NCBI GenBank assembly: GCA_008477525.1 | Contig: SPDT01000006.1 | Coordinates: 3,437,501-3,501,500 of the forward strand | Direction of reading: 5' to 3' | Source: Hypomyces perniciosus | Lineage: Eukaryota > Ascomycota > Sordariomycetes > Hypocreales > Hypocreaceae | Length of the DNA stretch: 64,000 nt | Part shown: positions 37,175-47,989 of the stretch, in pieces | Position numbering within the stretch: position 1 is the stretch's first letter | Layout of the letters: each line of letters opens with the position of its first letter | Translations under genes and position numbers: made by a program | The notes under the pieces: generated by a model | The model's database searches: none | What the model saw: the letters and a program-made list of their open reading frames with translations, nothing else | What the model was told of the DNA's origin: nothing

Positions 37175-39244
37175 CTACTCATCGCCGTCGCTATCTGTTG
37201 CCGTTGCTTCTTCGAGTTCCTCCAACTCTTCCTCCTCCTCGTCCTCATCCATATCGTCACTATCGTCCTCGTCCTCCGCGTTTAGGCCCGGTATTGATTT
37301 CCAGTGCACGTAGTCGTCTGCTAGCCATCGCTTGCTGACCGGTAATTGGTACGGGTCAAACGGAAAGTACGGGTCCAGCTGGTGGAAGCTCTCCTCCTGG
37401 CCTTCAAACCCCGAGTCTCGCAGAGCACCTCCAGTAGAGTAGGTCGATGACAGATACTGCGTCAGCCGGACGCGCTTGTTGCCCTCGATCAGCGGATATG
37501 TGTACATAAAGTTGAGTCGGTGTGCCAGCCTGGCGAACTCTTCCACAATCACTGGTGCGCACACCTTGAGCGGGTTAAGCTTGCCAAAGATGTGTGTTGA
37601 GAGATCCTTTCTTGATGATCCAATCCATTCCAGATCCTGCCCGATGTAAGACGCCAGGTCGTCGGGATCCACAAACTCTGGGGCAGATACCACCAAGTCT
37701 TGCCATCGGAAACAGAAGATGTAGAGCGTGGCCTGGAGCAGGCTGTAGTAAGGGTGGAATCGCTTCAGATCTGGACCGCGGCAAAGGGGCTCGTATTTCC
37801 TGCGATACTGGTCCAAGTGGTGGATCAGAAGTAAGAACATGGTTCTCACCAGACTCCCCGGGACGTGCGCTCCTCGTGCGACGAAGCTTGCCAAATACGC
37901 AGCCGCCGCTTGCCTCAGAATATTCGGCGTATTTCCTTGGAAAGCTGTCGCAATGAGCTGGCCACAAAATGCATCTGTAAGTCGCTCGTGTTGTTGTGCA
38001 AAATGGAAAACAAGAAATTGTGTATGCCGTGATTTGTATGTCGGTAGTACCATCTGGTCAAACTCGCGCAGAATGGTTGTAAACATGTCAAAGGCCTTGT
38101 CTGACCCCGGGTTCATGAAGTGTGGCGTGTAGAAATCGAACAGCGTGTCAAGCACTGCATCCATCTTCTCCACGCTTGCTTTCACCGTCTTGATTCGCGC
38201 CGCCTCTTGGTCGTAATCCAAGTCATCACTGTCGACAGATTCGTTATCGCTCTCGTCATCATCGCCCTCGTCCTCCCAGTCGTCGGCGGATTGTCGCGGG
38301 TTCTCCCGTAGCGCATATATGACCGCTGCCGTGATGTCATCGTCTATATCCTCCAGGTCCAGCTGCATCTGAGAATCGATTTTGACAACACGGTTGAGAA
38401 TCATGTCCAGAATATCGTCCCGCAAATCAGGCACATACTCCTTGACCTGGAGCAAGTTGTGGATATAGGCCATGTGGATTCGCATGGAGTCGTCCGGAAA
38501 CGGGAATTTGGCACTCAGGAGATTCTCCAGGACTGCAATGGCAGATGGGAACATTTGAAGGAGATATTGAAGTGTCGAATGTAGTCTCTCGCGCATCGCG
38601 TCGCGGCTAACCTCGGGAAAATCGGGCACGCACCAAGAGGAGGAGCGCGTATCACGGAACTTGTCGACAATCATCGTCAAAACAGCGTTCAGATAGGAGC
38701 CCTGCGCGCTAACCAAGGCCGCAAGGAAATGCGTAAAGACCTTGGCGAAGGCTGCATCTCGGCCCAGCCAAGAACATTGAAGGATAGTCTTGACCAGCCC
38801 GTTGCACTCCTTGCTCTTCAGGATAGGAATACAGCCGGTCAGCGACATGACGTACGCCTGAAGTTCGTGTGGTTTCAAAGTGTCATCCTCCTCGCCAATG
38901 ACGGGCGGAAGATATCTTTGTTTGTCGTTGGCGAACATCTCTTTGAGAGTGTCGTATTGTCCATCATCGCCCCGCAGATGACCCTCCAGGGCCATCCGCA
39001 CCTCTAGCTTGACTTCATCCATAGATCTTCGGCCAACCTCGTATGTCACATTTTTTATGTCATCGAAAAAGACTTTGCGCCGCTTGCTGGGAGTCTCCGG
39101 GATGTCGAAGGAATCGCTGAGAGGGTCATGCAGGTCCTTCCTCCTGCCTAGTACCGAGGCAGGCTTGAGGATGGACTTGACCGGAGGGGTACTCTTAGGA
39201 AGGGCGCCAGATATAGTTCTGGCTGATGGGCTGAACGGTCGCAT
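37175..39244 (-). CDS. rrn3: RNA polymerase I initiation factor RRN3 (TIF-IA)
   Basis: Single exon, 689 aa, complete. RRN3 bridges RNA polymerase I to the rDNA core-promoter complex in the nucleolus and is the growth-controlled switch of rRNA synthesis. The N-terminus (1-60) is basic and Ser/Pro-rich and includes KRRKVFFDD. The helical-repeat core carries family-like stretches such as DKQRYLPPVIG, LTGCIPILKSKECNGLVKTILQCSWLGRD and FPSAIAVLENLLSAKFPFPDDSMRIHMAYIHNLL. An acidic linker follows (DDWEDEGDDDESDNESVDSDD). The C-terminal half keeps VFHFAQQHERLTDAFCGQL, YYSLLQATLYIFCFRW and RLAHRLNFMYTYPLIEGNKR. It ends in a long Asp/Glu tail encoded by GAN/GAR codons. It is divergent from a GT69 gene. 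Confidence 0.95.
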   Translation of the reverse strand: MRPFSPSARTISGALPKSTPPVKSILKPASVLGRRKDLHDPLSDSFDIPETPSKRRKVFFDDIKNVTYEVGRRSMDEVKLEVRMALEGHLRGDDGQYDTLKEMFANDKQRYLPPVIGEEDDTLKPHELQAYVMSLTGCIPILKSKECNGLVKTILQCSWLGRDAAFAKVFTHFLAALVSAQGSYLNAVLTMIVDKFRDTRSSSWCVPDFPEVSRDAMRERLHSTLQYLLQMFPSAIAVLENLLSAKFPFPDDSMRIHMAYIHNLLQVKEYVPDLRDDILDMILNRVVKIDSQMQLDLEDIDDDITAAVIYALRENPRQSADDWEDEGDDDESDNESVDSDDLDYDQEAARIKTVKASVEKMDAVLDTLFDFYTPHFMNPGSDKAFDMFTTILREFDQMVLPTYKSRHTQFLVFHFAQQHERLTDAFCGQLIATAFQGNTPNILRQAAAAYLASFVARGAHVPGSLVRTMFLLLIHHLDQYRRKYEPLCRGPDLKRFHPYYSLLQATLYIFCFRWQDLVVSAPEFVDPDDLASYIGQDLEWIGSSRKDLSTHIFGKLNPLKVCAPVIVEEFARLAHRLNFMYTYPLIEGNKRVRLTQYLSSTYSTGGALRDSGFEGQEESFHQLDPYFPFDPYQLPVSKRWLADDYVHWKSIPGLNAEDEDDSDDMDEDEEEEELEELEEATATDSDGDE

Positions 39245-40098
39245 GGGAAGGCAGTTTTCTGATGCGCAGGCTCGATAAGAGGCTCTCGGCTGTGCAGCGT
39301 CACTCGGGGTAACTCGACAGAAAGGCAGCTAAGGAATGATGATGACGCAAGAAAAACGCTGTGGTCCAAGATCACGCAATATCGTCATAATTGGCTGGTC
39401 GGATAAGTGATGTGGCAGGCGGGCACAAGCATATGGCTGGGCTCCGAAAGGTAAGATATTTGATGTTGTTGAACCTCGCTTGGCACGGGTTTTTGGTGAG
39501 AACTGGATACCATGCGGATCATGTCTTTTTTTTTCGATACGATGGGAGGATTTTCCAGCAAGTGGGGTGGCCGCACGTGCCTTGCAACCAAGTCTGTTTA
39601 CGTAGGTAGTAACTACTTTGGTCCGTGCGCTATCGATAAGGGATCTCGATAGGTTCGATTCCGTCTTGTCTTGTCTTGTCTGTGGATTTGAGAACTGCAT
39701 CATCGACGTCACAATGCAGCACCATTCAGTTACACAATCCTTTTGAAATGGCAATTAATAACCCCGACATTAGAGTTTCCTACTGCAACTGCAGGGACTC
39801 GTCTCGGTAAAATTTTACTTCCACAAATCCGTGAGGAATACGAAGTACAGGTGTCGCGATTGGTGATAGCTAGCAATATCGTGGACTACCAAGCGCCTTA
39901 AATAAATACCACCTAACATGCAAATACGACTTCGTACACTGACCTCAGGCGAGGGTCCTGGCAGTTAAGCGATTGAATCTCACTGATAAACCTAGCTTCT
40001 ATATATAGTACCGAGGCAGAGCCTACTTTTTCTGCTATTCTGTCGTAATATCATTATGATGCCCCCTTTGAGCTTCAGTCGTATATGTTCATCTAGCC
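39245..40098. promoter_or_regulatory. Divergent interval between RRN3 and the GT69 gene
   Basis: 854 bases with no convincing frame. The RRN3-proximal half is mixed sequence; the part toward the GT69 gene is AT-rich with TATA-like stretches (TATATATAG near 40000). A run of TCTTG units lies near 39665-39680, and TACGAAGTA-family motifs near 39839 and 39930. Confidence 0.45.
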
Positions 40099-41400
40099 AT
40101 GCGCCAGAAGCTGCTGCTCGTGGCAGCGCCTCTACTCTACTTATTCCTAGCCGCTGGAAGTCTTTATTTTGGCCGTGACAAGCTAGGCCAGTCATTACCG
40201 CGTCCTACAGTTCCTCTACATCACCAACCTGATGAGAACCCGATGAAAGAAACCCCGCCAGTGATGGTCGTTCCAGATCATCCAGATGGTTCAGGCCATG
40301 TTCTATCCGCTGCCAATATAATTATATATCTCGATGAAATACTCGGCACGAAGGAGACGCAATTATCGAATATCAAGTGTCCAGTCGTCAAGAATAAACG
40401 ATACAATGCCCTAAAAGCAGCACATCAGTCAGGCTCAAATACTATCCGATATTACTTTGCACTCGACCTGCGACAATGCCTACCTGTACTGCCTCGTTTA
40501 ATCGGCAGTATTATTGAGGCTATTCGTTTCCTTGGGCCGGCTCACTGCGCATTATCCATTGTTGAAGGGAACTCGAATGACGGAACTGCCGATATCCTAA
40601 AGGCTTTGCAATCCAAACTGGAGGACATTGGCGTGATGAACTGGCTCCAATCCTCACTCATTAACCCAGATAAAGACGATCGTATTCACAGGCTCGCTGA
40701 GCTACGGAATATGGCCCTAAAGCCACTCCTCGAAAATGGTACCCGCGCAGATAACGATACCACTATCATCTTTCTGAACGATGTCGCCCTCTGTCCAGAT
40801 GATATCCTCGAGCTCATCTTCCAACGACGGAATCTCGGGGCCGATATGACCTGTGCCATGGATTGGACCTACGTCGGACGTGATCCCACGTTCTATGACG
40901 TCTGGATCGCTCGTGGAATGAATGGGGACTCATTCTTCTACATCCCTCCCGACGGTAACTGGAATTCGGCGTGGAACTTATTCTGGAACGCCCCGGAGAC
41001 GCAAGCACGCTTCTACTCCCACCTACCATTTCAGGTCTTCTCATGCTGGAACGGCGCCACGGCATTCAGTGCGCAGCCAATCCTTCAGAATATACACTTC
41101 AGAGCGTCAAATACCAAGACCGGCGAGTGCGTCCAGGGCGAGCCGCAGCTATTCTGCAAGGACTTATGGTTCCACGGCTTTGGGAAGATTGCCGTTGTGC
41201 CTACGGTAAACATCGAATACTCGATAGAAAAAGGTAAGTTGATTAAGCAGGCAAAGGGCTTTACGGCGGATAATGTGGTTAGACAGAATTTGGCCGACGA
41301 CAAGATTAATTGGCAGCTAGAGCCACCAGAGAAGGTCAAGTGTATGCCAACATGGTCAAACCAGTTTTGGCGGTTGTGGAACGAGACCTTGACAAGGTGA
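40099..41400 (+). CDS. GT69 family glycosyltransferase (CMT1/CAP59-like)
   Basis: Single exon, 433 aa. GT69 enzymes are Golgi type II membrane glycosyltransferases; the founding members are cryptococcal alpha-1,3-mannosyltransferase CMT1 and the capsule protein CAP59. Residues 5-23 form a signal anchor (LLLVAAPLLYLFLAAGSLYF). The catalytic region starts near 115 with ALDLRQCLPVLPRLIGSIIEAI and SIVEGNSNDGTADIL. It continues with HRLAELRNMALKPL, the acidic FLNDVALCPDDILELI (probable donor/metal site), CAMDWTY, FYDVWIARGMNGDSFF and CWNGATAF, then CVQGEPQLFCKDLW. Motif order and length are complete. The donor and acceptor sugars of this fungal member are not known from sequence; cell-wall or glycolipid mannosylation is a reasonable guess. 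Confidence 0.9.
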   Translation: MRQKLLLVAAPLLYLFLAAGSLYFGRDKLGQSLPRPTVPLHHQPDENPMKETPPVMVVPDHPDGSGHVLSAANIIIYLDEILGTKETQLSNIKCPVVKNKRYNALKAAHQSGSNTIRYYFALDLRQCLPVLPRLIGSIIEAIRFLGPAHCALSIVEGNSNDGTADILKALQSKLEDIGVMNWLQSSLINPDKDDRIHRLAELRNMALKPLLENGTRADNDTTIIFLNDVALCPDDILELIFQRRNLGADMTCAMDWTYVGRDPTFYDVWIARGMNGDSFFYIPPDGNWNSAWNLFWNAPETQARFYSHLPFQVFSCWNGATAFSAQPILQNIHFRASNTKTGECVQGEPQLFCKDLWFHGFGKIAVVPTVNIEYSIEKGKLIKQAKGFTADNVVRQNLADDKINWQLEPPEKVKCMPTWSNQFWRLWNETLTR

Positions 41401-42068
41401 AACGAGGCATGGTTTTATGAAATGATTCAAGTCCCAGTGGTAACGTGTGTCGAAAAGAAGACAGTTATACAACCAACGTGCTCCTGGCAAGCGACCTGTG
41501 ATTCTGACAAGCGTGCGAACATGTTGGAGACATGTTGGAGATACTAGTATCTTAGGTGGTAGATAGATGATATTGAGTCTTACAATTCCGAAATCCACCC
41601 ACTAGACCACATGCATACCCGTTGCTCTGCATGGCGGGTCTTACCTGACTGCCGAAAACAAATCTGCCGCACCTCAAGACCGCTCTTGAGTCGACAGATA
41701 AACAACCAAAGAAGCTTCCAAGGGGAATCTATCGTCTGCCCACCTATCCGTAGCCCCAGAATTAGACAAGCAAAGAAAAGACAGGCCCGCGCTTTTGAAC
41801 AACAGAGGAAACCATTTCCCCTTCCCGTTGCTCCATTCTTCCCACATCATATATGCCGGTAATCCCATAATCCAATGCGGGTAAATCCAATCAAGTCGTC
41901 GCGCCGATACTTGTACACATTTGGGTGCGAACCTTGGTCCCAGTTTCGTGACGATATCTGGGCCGCCGGAATGGCTAAGAGTCCACAGCCAAAACAGGGT
42001 CATGTCATGTATGGCTCAACCGGAGGAGTCTGTTTCAGGTTCCTAGTTGACCCAGTGCCTTTCATCCA
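41401..42068. other. Convergent 3' intergenic region
   Basis: It lies between the ends of the GT69 gene (+) and hap3 (-). It contains only short frames on both strands, none protein-like, and is best read as 3' untranslated DNA. Confidence 0.5.
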
Positions 42069-43015
42069 CTAGTAGCCCTCCCCGGCACCAGCTCCGTTGT
42101 GGCCGGCATGCGAAGCATACATGTAGTTCGCCTCCGTGCCACCATCAGCGTTGTTCGGTCCCTCGGGGGGTGCATACTCAGTGCCGGGAGCACCAGGTTC
42201 ACCTTTGTCTCCAGGCATCATGGAATTTCCCCATGGGTTGGACTCCATAACGCGGTCCCGGTTGGACTGATTTTGTTGCTAATGTTGGTTGTCAGGACCT
42301 GCTGCTGTAGATAATAACATTGGCGTCTTAAATTCTTACCTCGCGATATTTAGAGAGATAGACCTTGAGAGCCTCGGCGTAGTTCTCAAAGCCTAAAGAG
42401 GTCATTGCAAACAAAATATCCTCCCCATTGACAGTCTTTCGCTTCTCCTGCTGGCATTTCTCTGAGGCTGTAACAGACTCATCAGCTTCTTGAACAGGAT
42501 AGTGAAAAGAAAGAGCTTCAGGGCAGCATACCTTCACTAGTGATGAATGAGATAAACTCGCTAACACATTCTTGCATACACTCCTTTGCTTCCTTTGCAA
42601 TCTTGGCGTTGTCGGGCAGCGCATTCTTCATAATTCGGGCCACTGGTGCAAAATTGCGAATGTTAGCATCGGTTTCATCGGTCTTGTCTGCCTTGGAGGC
42701 GCGAGGCGCCGGAGGCGAGTTGGAGAGCGAATCGTGAGACATGGACGACCAGTATATGCGAGGCTGAGGCGAACGAGTAGCTCACGCATAGGACGGGCAA
42801 ATCACGATCAAGACTAGGGGGGGGGGGGGGCAGCAAAGGATAGACATACCATTGGCTATAGGCAACCACCTGTCCTGCTCTTTAACGCCTTCAAACTCGT
42901 AGCCCGCCGCCCCGGCTGAGTGGGGTTCGTGGTTTTCATTCATTTGTCCTTCCTCGTCGGGTGACTGTGCACCTTGGTCGACATCCTTTGGAGGAGACTG
43001 AGGGGAGTCGGACAT
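42069..43015 (-). CDS. hap3: CCAAT-binding factor subunit HAP3 (NF-YB)
   Basis: Four exons (43015-42850, 42642-42532, 42467-42340, 42278-42069) give 204 aa. HAP3 dimerises with HAP5 through a histone fold and recruits HAP2 to bind CCAAT in promoters of respiratory, iron and nitrogen genes. The spliced histone-fold core is near-canonical: [11 protein letters not shown] joined to [20 protein letters not shown], then [16 protein letters not shown] joined to [17 protein letters not shown], then [21 protein letters not shown]. The N-terminal ~45 aa and the Gly/Asn-rich C-terminal ~70 aa are disordered. Intron 1 (207 nt) is long for this window and carries a G14 run; a Met inside it could give an alternative N-terminus, but that would lose the WLPIAN segment. 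Confidence 0.95.
42817..42830 (+). repeat. Poly-G tract (G14) in hap3 intron 1
   Basis: The homopolymer lies near the 5' donor of intron 1 on the transcribed strand (C14 in the pre-mRNA). Confidence 0.9.
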
Positions 43016-43688
43016 ATTTGGCTACCTGCAGCGGGTGCTAGCGTCCTTGTAAACAGTTCGGGTTTGCACACTAGGCGGGTTTCGCGATGATGTGTCCCCT
43101 GGCCACGTCGCAGAGGGTAGGGTAGGGCTTGCCCGATCGTTGGGGGTATGGTCAAGCTGCAGAGATGCGTCAATCGTGACAGCCCTTTGAGGGATCTGGG
43201 TCGCGCAAGCTAGGTATCCCTGGCCCAAGGTCTTGGAGCTATGACGCCTGCTTGGCGTATGGGTTGGCAGCGGGTTGGGAGAGAATGCCTACCTACCTAG
43301 TGGCAGGTCGGAGGGGGAGGGGTGGTGGGCATGGGCCCGCAAAGCGGCAACCACCAAGGGCGAGAGTGAAGTCGACAGCGAGCGAACGCTTCTCTTTTCG
43401 CACTTGGTTCCCCCACCGCGGGTGTGTACGGAGCAGAACAGAGAAGAGCGGGCAGCCTCTCTCAGCCTGGTGTTGTCGAAACGAGTCGGAGGGCAGCAGA
43501 TTCGCGACGGCGACGGTGACGGCGACGGAGAACGGAATCGGAGCGAGCGCGCGTGGATGCGAAAGGCTTCGCGCTTGCAGGGCGGAACGGGTTGCGGCGG
43601 CGCTGCAATGTTACACGAGAGCGCAGCACTCCGGTTCGAGAGCCGCGGCGAAACTGCTTCAGAGGATGAGGCTCGCCAGGGATCGGCG

Positions 43689-43709
43689 GGCGAGCGAGCG
43701 AGCGAGCGT
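43689..43709. repeat. CGAG tetranucleotide repeat
   Basis: About five CGAG units in GC-rich DNA upstream of hap3. Confidence 0.85.
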
Positions 43710-44154
43710 CTCACGATTCGTTTCGAGGTTTAAGGGAGGGTGTAGGTAAAGGTATGAGAGGCGTGGGTGCATGCGATGTGGAGTGCAGGAGGGAAGATGG
43801 AAAGATGGACGAGGCTAGCTAGCTAGCAAGCAAGCGTGTGTGAAAGGTGCAGCGGTCAACAACAACAACAACAACGACAACAAAAAAAAAATGTCCTTGG
43901 CCGAAATAACAGAGGGAACTCGCCCAACAAGTCACTGGGTTTACGGAGTACTTGTAGCTACTGTTTTCAGCCATGTCAGGGTCGTTATCTAAGCCTTTTG
44001 GGGTCATGATTTGGCCGCTCGCATTCCCGGCTAAGCCCTACTAGGGGCGCTTCGTGCTTTGCAAAAGCCCATCTGATACATACATAGAAGCATCTCAATC
44101 CCAAGGTTCCTCTTCCTTCAGACCCACTGCGCACGACTCTCTCGAGCCCTCACA

Positions 44155-44190
44155 CATCCATCACACATCTATCACACATCTATCACACGG
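44155..44190. repeat. 11-bp tandem repeat (ATCACACATCT type)
   Basis: Three imperfect units in the hap3-pfd2 gap. Confidence 0.8.
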
Positions 44191-45455
44191 CTTGTATGGA
44201 CAACCCCTGTTGACCATTGCTCAGGTATCTGTATTGGCCGTCTAAGACGGGTAAGACGGTGATGGCGGTGTGTCCCAGTAGCTATCCGGGCGGGCTCTCA
44301 TCTGAGTCCAACAACAAGCCTTCGCATAGACCTGCCTAGACGGGAATATTCGACAACAAACGAGTCTGCACAGATGTGATGCCGAGTGTGATTCCGCGTG
44401 AAAACAAACCGAAGAGCCTTGCCTTACACAGAGCCTTGTGTACTAGTGACGTTGTCTCCTGGACTTGGACGCCAACCCACGAGGACGGTACTGAGGTGGT
44501 GGGCCAACACACTCGCCCATTCGACAATGGCTGGATCCTAGTGAACGACGCAGACTACCTAAAATGAAAAGCCTCCAGGAACCCGGTGGCTAAGGGTCAG
44601 GCCCCAAGACTCAAGTTGTCAACTCATTGGGCCGCAGTCGACTGGTGCCCAGTGGTTGGCTGATCTGACGACAGACCTCAGTAAACAGGCGAAAAAAAAA
44701 TTGGGCAGCATTTTTAACCAATAGAGACGCCTCCACGGTGATGTCTTTTTTGTTTGTTGTTTGCTGGGTTTTTCCAATAATGCTCCTAGGTAATATGCCT
44801 ATCCAGACGGCTGCGTGCAGCTCTCCTGACGGCATGGCATATTCTCCAACACATTATTGTACAACTCATCTCAACACACACCAAGGACAAGGCTATTTGT
44901 TTGAAGTCTTACGACTAGATGCGGGGCCCATTACATTCACAGGGATAGAGGACTATTGCTGAGTTGGCTTTCAGCCCTATTATTACTAGCAGCACTGGGT
45001 TTTGGGCATGAAGTGTCGACGCCAAGTCATGTAAAACATCCACTTGTTGTCCGATGCATACGGAGTTTGCCAGACCTAAACACCAAGTGTTAGGTTAAGT
45101 TAGGAATAGGTAGATGCATCTGACAAACTAACCAGATTCAACACTTCCTGCGTCAAGTGTCTATATTTGTCTTGGTTTCTATCAGAACTCATGAAAAATA
45201 CGACACAGCCCTCAAGCGGTCTTGTTGTCCCCATGACTCAGCATGGAGGACCAACTTTTCTGAATGGGCAGGGTATAAACAGTTCCTTAGACCGTAAGCT
45301 CGCAGAAATCGCTAAGCCCTAGTGCCCGCCCTCTTCACATTAGCATCTCGTGCCGGAATACTACAATAAGTGCATGCTTCGTTAGGGATTGAGTTTCCAT
45401 GGGATTTTGCATCTACGTATCAGTAGGCACCCTCGGTGGATATCAAGGCAAAACT

Positions 45456-46401
45456 TCAGAATCCCCAATTGTTAGGTTCCATCGTCTCGACACACCCCAA
45501 CGCATCCACCACAAGAAGCTGGGCATATGGAGAAAACAACCGTCCCAACTGCATGCGTACCAGATCGGGTTCAAAGACTTGCAGCTGGATCTTTGCCCAG
45601 CTCTGTCTGACAACAGCTATGCATTCTGTTTTCTCATATCTCACTTCTGCTTCAAGGTGGGAGGCGTATGCAGGTTGGACGGTGATGGTGGTGCTGTCGT
45701 CACGAATTTGCCAGTTGGCAGCTAGAATTCTTTCTTGGGTGCCCATGTACTCCGTGCTTTGTACTAATATACTACCATTCAATGTAATGCTCTGCTGGCA
45801 AGATCCAGGGGTTGCCGGGCGGCTCCAAACGCGTGTCATTGTGCCCCTGACTCGTTTGTACAATTCATCGAAGACTTGCCTGGATTTGTCCTGACTTGGA
45901 CGGGAATGCAGTGCAGCTGACGACGGCTAGGCTTTGGTATGGTCTTCCGATTGGAGCCATCGACAAGCGTAGCATGATTTGTATGTACTAAGGTGAAGCA
46001 TCGTTGAACTGGACCAGGTGTAGGAATAGATGGCTGATCCCTGCTCCAATCGTCATCTTCAAAACCGATGTGCTGTCCGCATGGCTAAGGATTTGGCACG
46101 GCAGATTTTTGGACTGCAGGTAGTTGGGCACTGAGACGTCGCCGATACCAGGCTCCATTCCGACCGGTCGAAATAGCCCCCATGGCAGCATCCTGCACGC
46201 CAATGATGTCTTGATCGAAACAGTCACCAGCTTTACCTGGATTATGAGTCCCCGAGTGTGGCTAAACTGAAGAAACAGAAAGCCGTGAATTTTGGTGCGC
46301 ACGTCTCGGTGTCTAATCAGAGAGAAAGGATGAACGTGCCGCTGGAAGACCTCACATAAGACACTGTAGAAACACATGGAAGGAAGAGTTCGTAGTTCCA
46401 T
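45456..46401 (-). pseudogene. Possible decayed or unassigned minus-strand coding stretches
   Basis: Two minus-strand frames (45988-46401 and 45456 to about 45920) have more protein-like composition than neighbouring shadows. The second reads smoothly from PSSAALHSRPSQDK after a possible CCTAG acceptor, through QVFDELYKRVRGTMTRVW, to a stop at 45456. I could not join the two with an intron in the right phase, and a competing frame in the first stretch is also open and plausible (DCFDQDIIGVQDAAMGAIS). No family is recognised. It may be a real gene with unresolved introns, a relic, or chance. Confidence 0.2.
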
Positions 46402-46428
46402 CGTCGGTTTCCCATTTTGGCCTCGCGC

Positions 46429-47103
46429 TCATTGTTGTACTACCTGCACGTTGTTCTTCTTCTGTTTCCATCAGTTAGTGGCTGTAACTCACATATTACG
46501 TGAGGCAAAACAGGGGGTTCACAAACCTTCCATCTATCAAGCTCATCCTGCTTGTTCTTGTACTGCTTGACTAAGTCATCAAGAACTTTTCTCAGCCCCT
46601 CCTGGTTCGTCTTGAGCGCAGGCACCACATCCTTGACTGTTCTCTCCACGAGCACGCCGTTGATCAGGCGGAAGCACTTGCGATCCCCCGAGAGCGGCTC
46701 CAAAGTTTCAAGAACAAGCCTGTACAAGGGAAGAGATTAGCGGTGTGAATCCATGGATAGCGGTGAAGGTTGGCGATGTGAAGAGCAGAGTATGGATGCC
46801 AGTTTGTGGCTTGTACTCCGTACATGTATACTGGAGAGCTGTTCCTGAAGAGGACGGGGGAAAGGGGGGTAAAACGGGGATACGGACTTGTGCTCCTCAG
46901 CCTCTTGCTCAATGTCTCCGATTTTTTGTGCTATTTGCTGGAGTGTATTTTTGAAGTTTGAGTATGTTGTCTGAAGATCTGTCGAGAATTTCTCAGCAAC
47001 ACGGAGTAAGAGTGACGAGCCATCTTGGATGATGAGCCTGTCGCTGAGATGGAGAGCACCAACCCTGCTGCTTCTTGGCAGGCACCTGCTGTGATGTCGA
47101 CAT
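46429..47103 (-). CDS. pfd2: Prefoldin subunit 2 (GIM4)
   Basis: Four exons (47103-47064, 46978-46888, 46719-46527, 46461-46429) give 118 aa. Prefoldin is the hexameric cytosolic chaperone that hands nascent actin and tubulin to CCT; subunit 2 is a beta-type subunit. Splicing gives KKQQ joined to DLQTTYSNFKNTLQQIAQKIG, then EQEAEEHK joined to LVLETLEPLSGDRKCFRLI. The signature NGVLVERTVKDVVPALKTN follows, then the C-terminal coiled-coil QYKNKQDELDRWK, with a last 11-codon exon (KKNNVQVVQQ). These are the two helices and beta hairpin of a beta prefoldin. The length is typical (about 110-120 aa). Intron 3 is 168 nt and contains a TACTCCGTA motif. It is divergent from cmc2 across about 295 bases. 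Confidence 0.93.
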
Positions 47104-47398
47104 TTCGTTTGTGTGCTTTGCTGGATAGGGGACCAAGAGGACTCGGGGAGAAGTGCGCGGCTATCCCAGTTACGATATTGGGCTTTTTGCACTCTAGAGT
47201 CTCGAGGTTGATGATGTTGAGGAGTTCGATCGATCTCTAGGCTTCCCGGCACTGTGGGCATCGCTAGTGGGAAACTACGGAACACCGTGGTGGTCCGAGC
47301 TTTTCCAGATGTTTCTGGGCTTCATGATTTGATCCTGTTCGTGACAAGAACTCAACTCCAACTATTGCACGAACATACGCATTTCTGTCGCAAGCAAA

Positions 47399-47687
47399 AT
47401 GCATCCCCATCTGCATACCAAAAATGCCATGGGTATTGTTTCTTGTTCAATTGCCCTTCTTGCCTAATCTGACCTTGAATTCAGCATGCCAGGACGTCAT
47501 CGCGGCCCTCGAAGAGTGTCATGCCAAAGGCTTCATGCACAAGGCATCCGGCGCCTGCAACGATGCGAAGGATAAGGTAGACCAGTGCCTGCGCGCCCAG
47601 CGGTCAAAGACGCAAGCAGAAAACCGAGCCTCCGCGAAAGCCAAACGAGACAGAATCAAGGAGGAACAGCGAGCGTTGGGGCTATAA
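47399..47687 (+). CDS. cmc2: COX assembly mitochondrial protein CMC2
   Basis: Two exons (47399-47432, 47485-47687) encode 78 aa. CMC2 is a twin-CX9C protein of the mitochondrial intermembrane space, imported by the MIA40 relay and needed for cytochrome c oxidase biogenesis. The spliced start [17 protein letters not shown] matches the family. Cysteines 13/23 and 36/46 form the two CX9C motifs ([11 protein letters not shown] and [11 protein letters not shown]) of the hairpin. The C-terminal ~30 residues are a charged helix (Lys/Arg/Glu-rich). The first exon is only 34 nt. No mitochondrial presequence is present, as expected for this import route. Confidence 0.93.
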
Positions 47688-47989
47688 TCCATCACCAAAA
47701 TCTCGGTTCCATTGCGCAAGCGAGCAATGGTAGCACACTCTCGACTCTTTATTTACGATATTTTTTGCCTTGTATGAATACTATGTCCTGCATTGCTGGC
47801 GTTAGGGGGGGAGATACTGGATTGGGAGGATATTGTTCACGACGCACGACACCGATATTGCGCAACAACATACGCCAAAAAAAAATACTTGGTTAGAATT
47901 GGGACTATGAAGACATAGGATTCGACTACATATCCACCAATATATTATACACAAGAGTTGGATTTTAGGGTTTCTTCCATAAGTTCCAT
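47688..47989. other. Convergent 3' intergenic region
   Basis: 302 bases between the ends of cmc2 (+) and the TMEM14-like gene (-). Only 3' untranslated-type sequence is seen. Confidence 0.5.

Larger units (their letters stand above)
43016..45455. other. 2.4-kb intergenic region upstream of hap3
   Basis: GC-rich near 43300-43740, where open frames run on both strands only because AT-rich stops are rare; none is protein-like. Simple repeats follow: CGAG at 43689-43709, CTAG/CAAG near 43817-43835, CAA near 43857-43876, and an 11-bp tandem (ATCACACATCT type) near 44158-44188. A TACGGAGTA motif occurs at 43942. This is probably the hap3 promoter plus unassigned DNA. Confidence 0.5.

Noticed and set aside
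39645..39665. GGTTCGATTCC resembling a tRNA B box
   Set aside because: The flanking bases do not form a T-arm stem, and no A box or acceptor stem is found upstream.
43252..43749. 165-aa plus-strand frame upstream of hap3
   Set aside because: It is GC-rich and open on both strands, Arg/Ala/Ser-rich, with no motifs; open because stops are rare in this composition.
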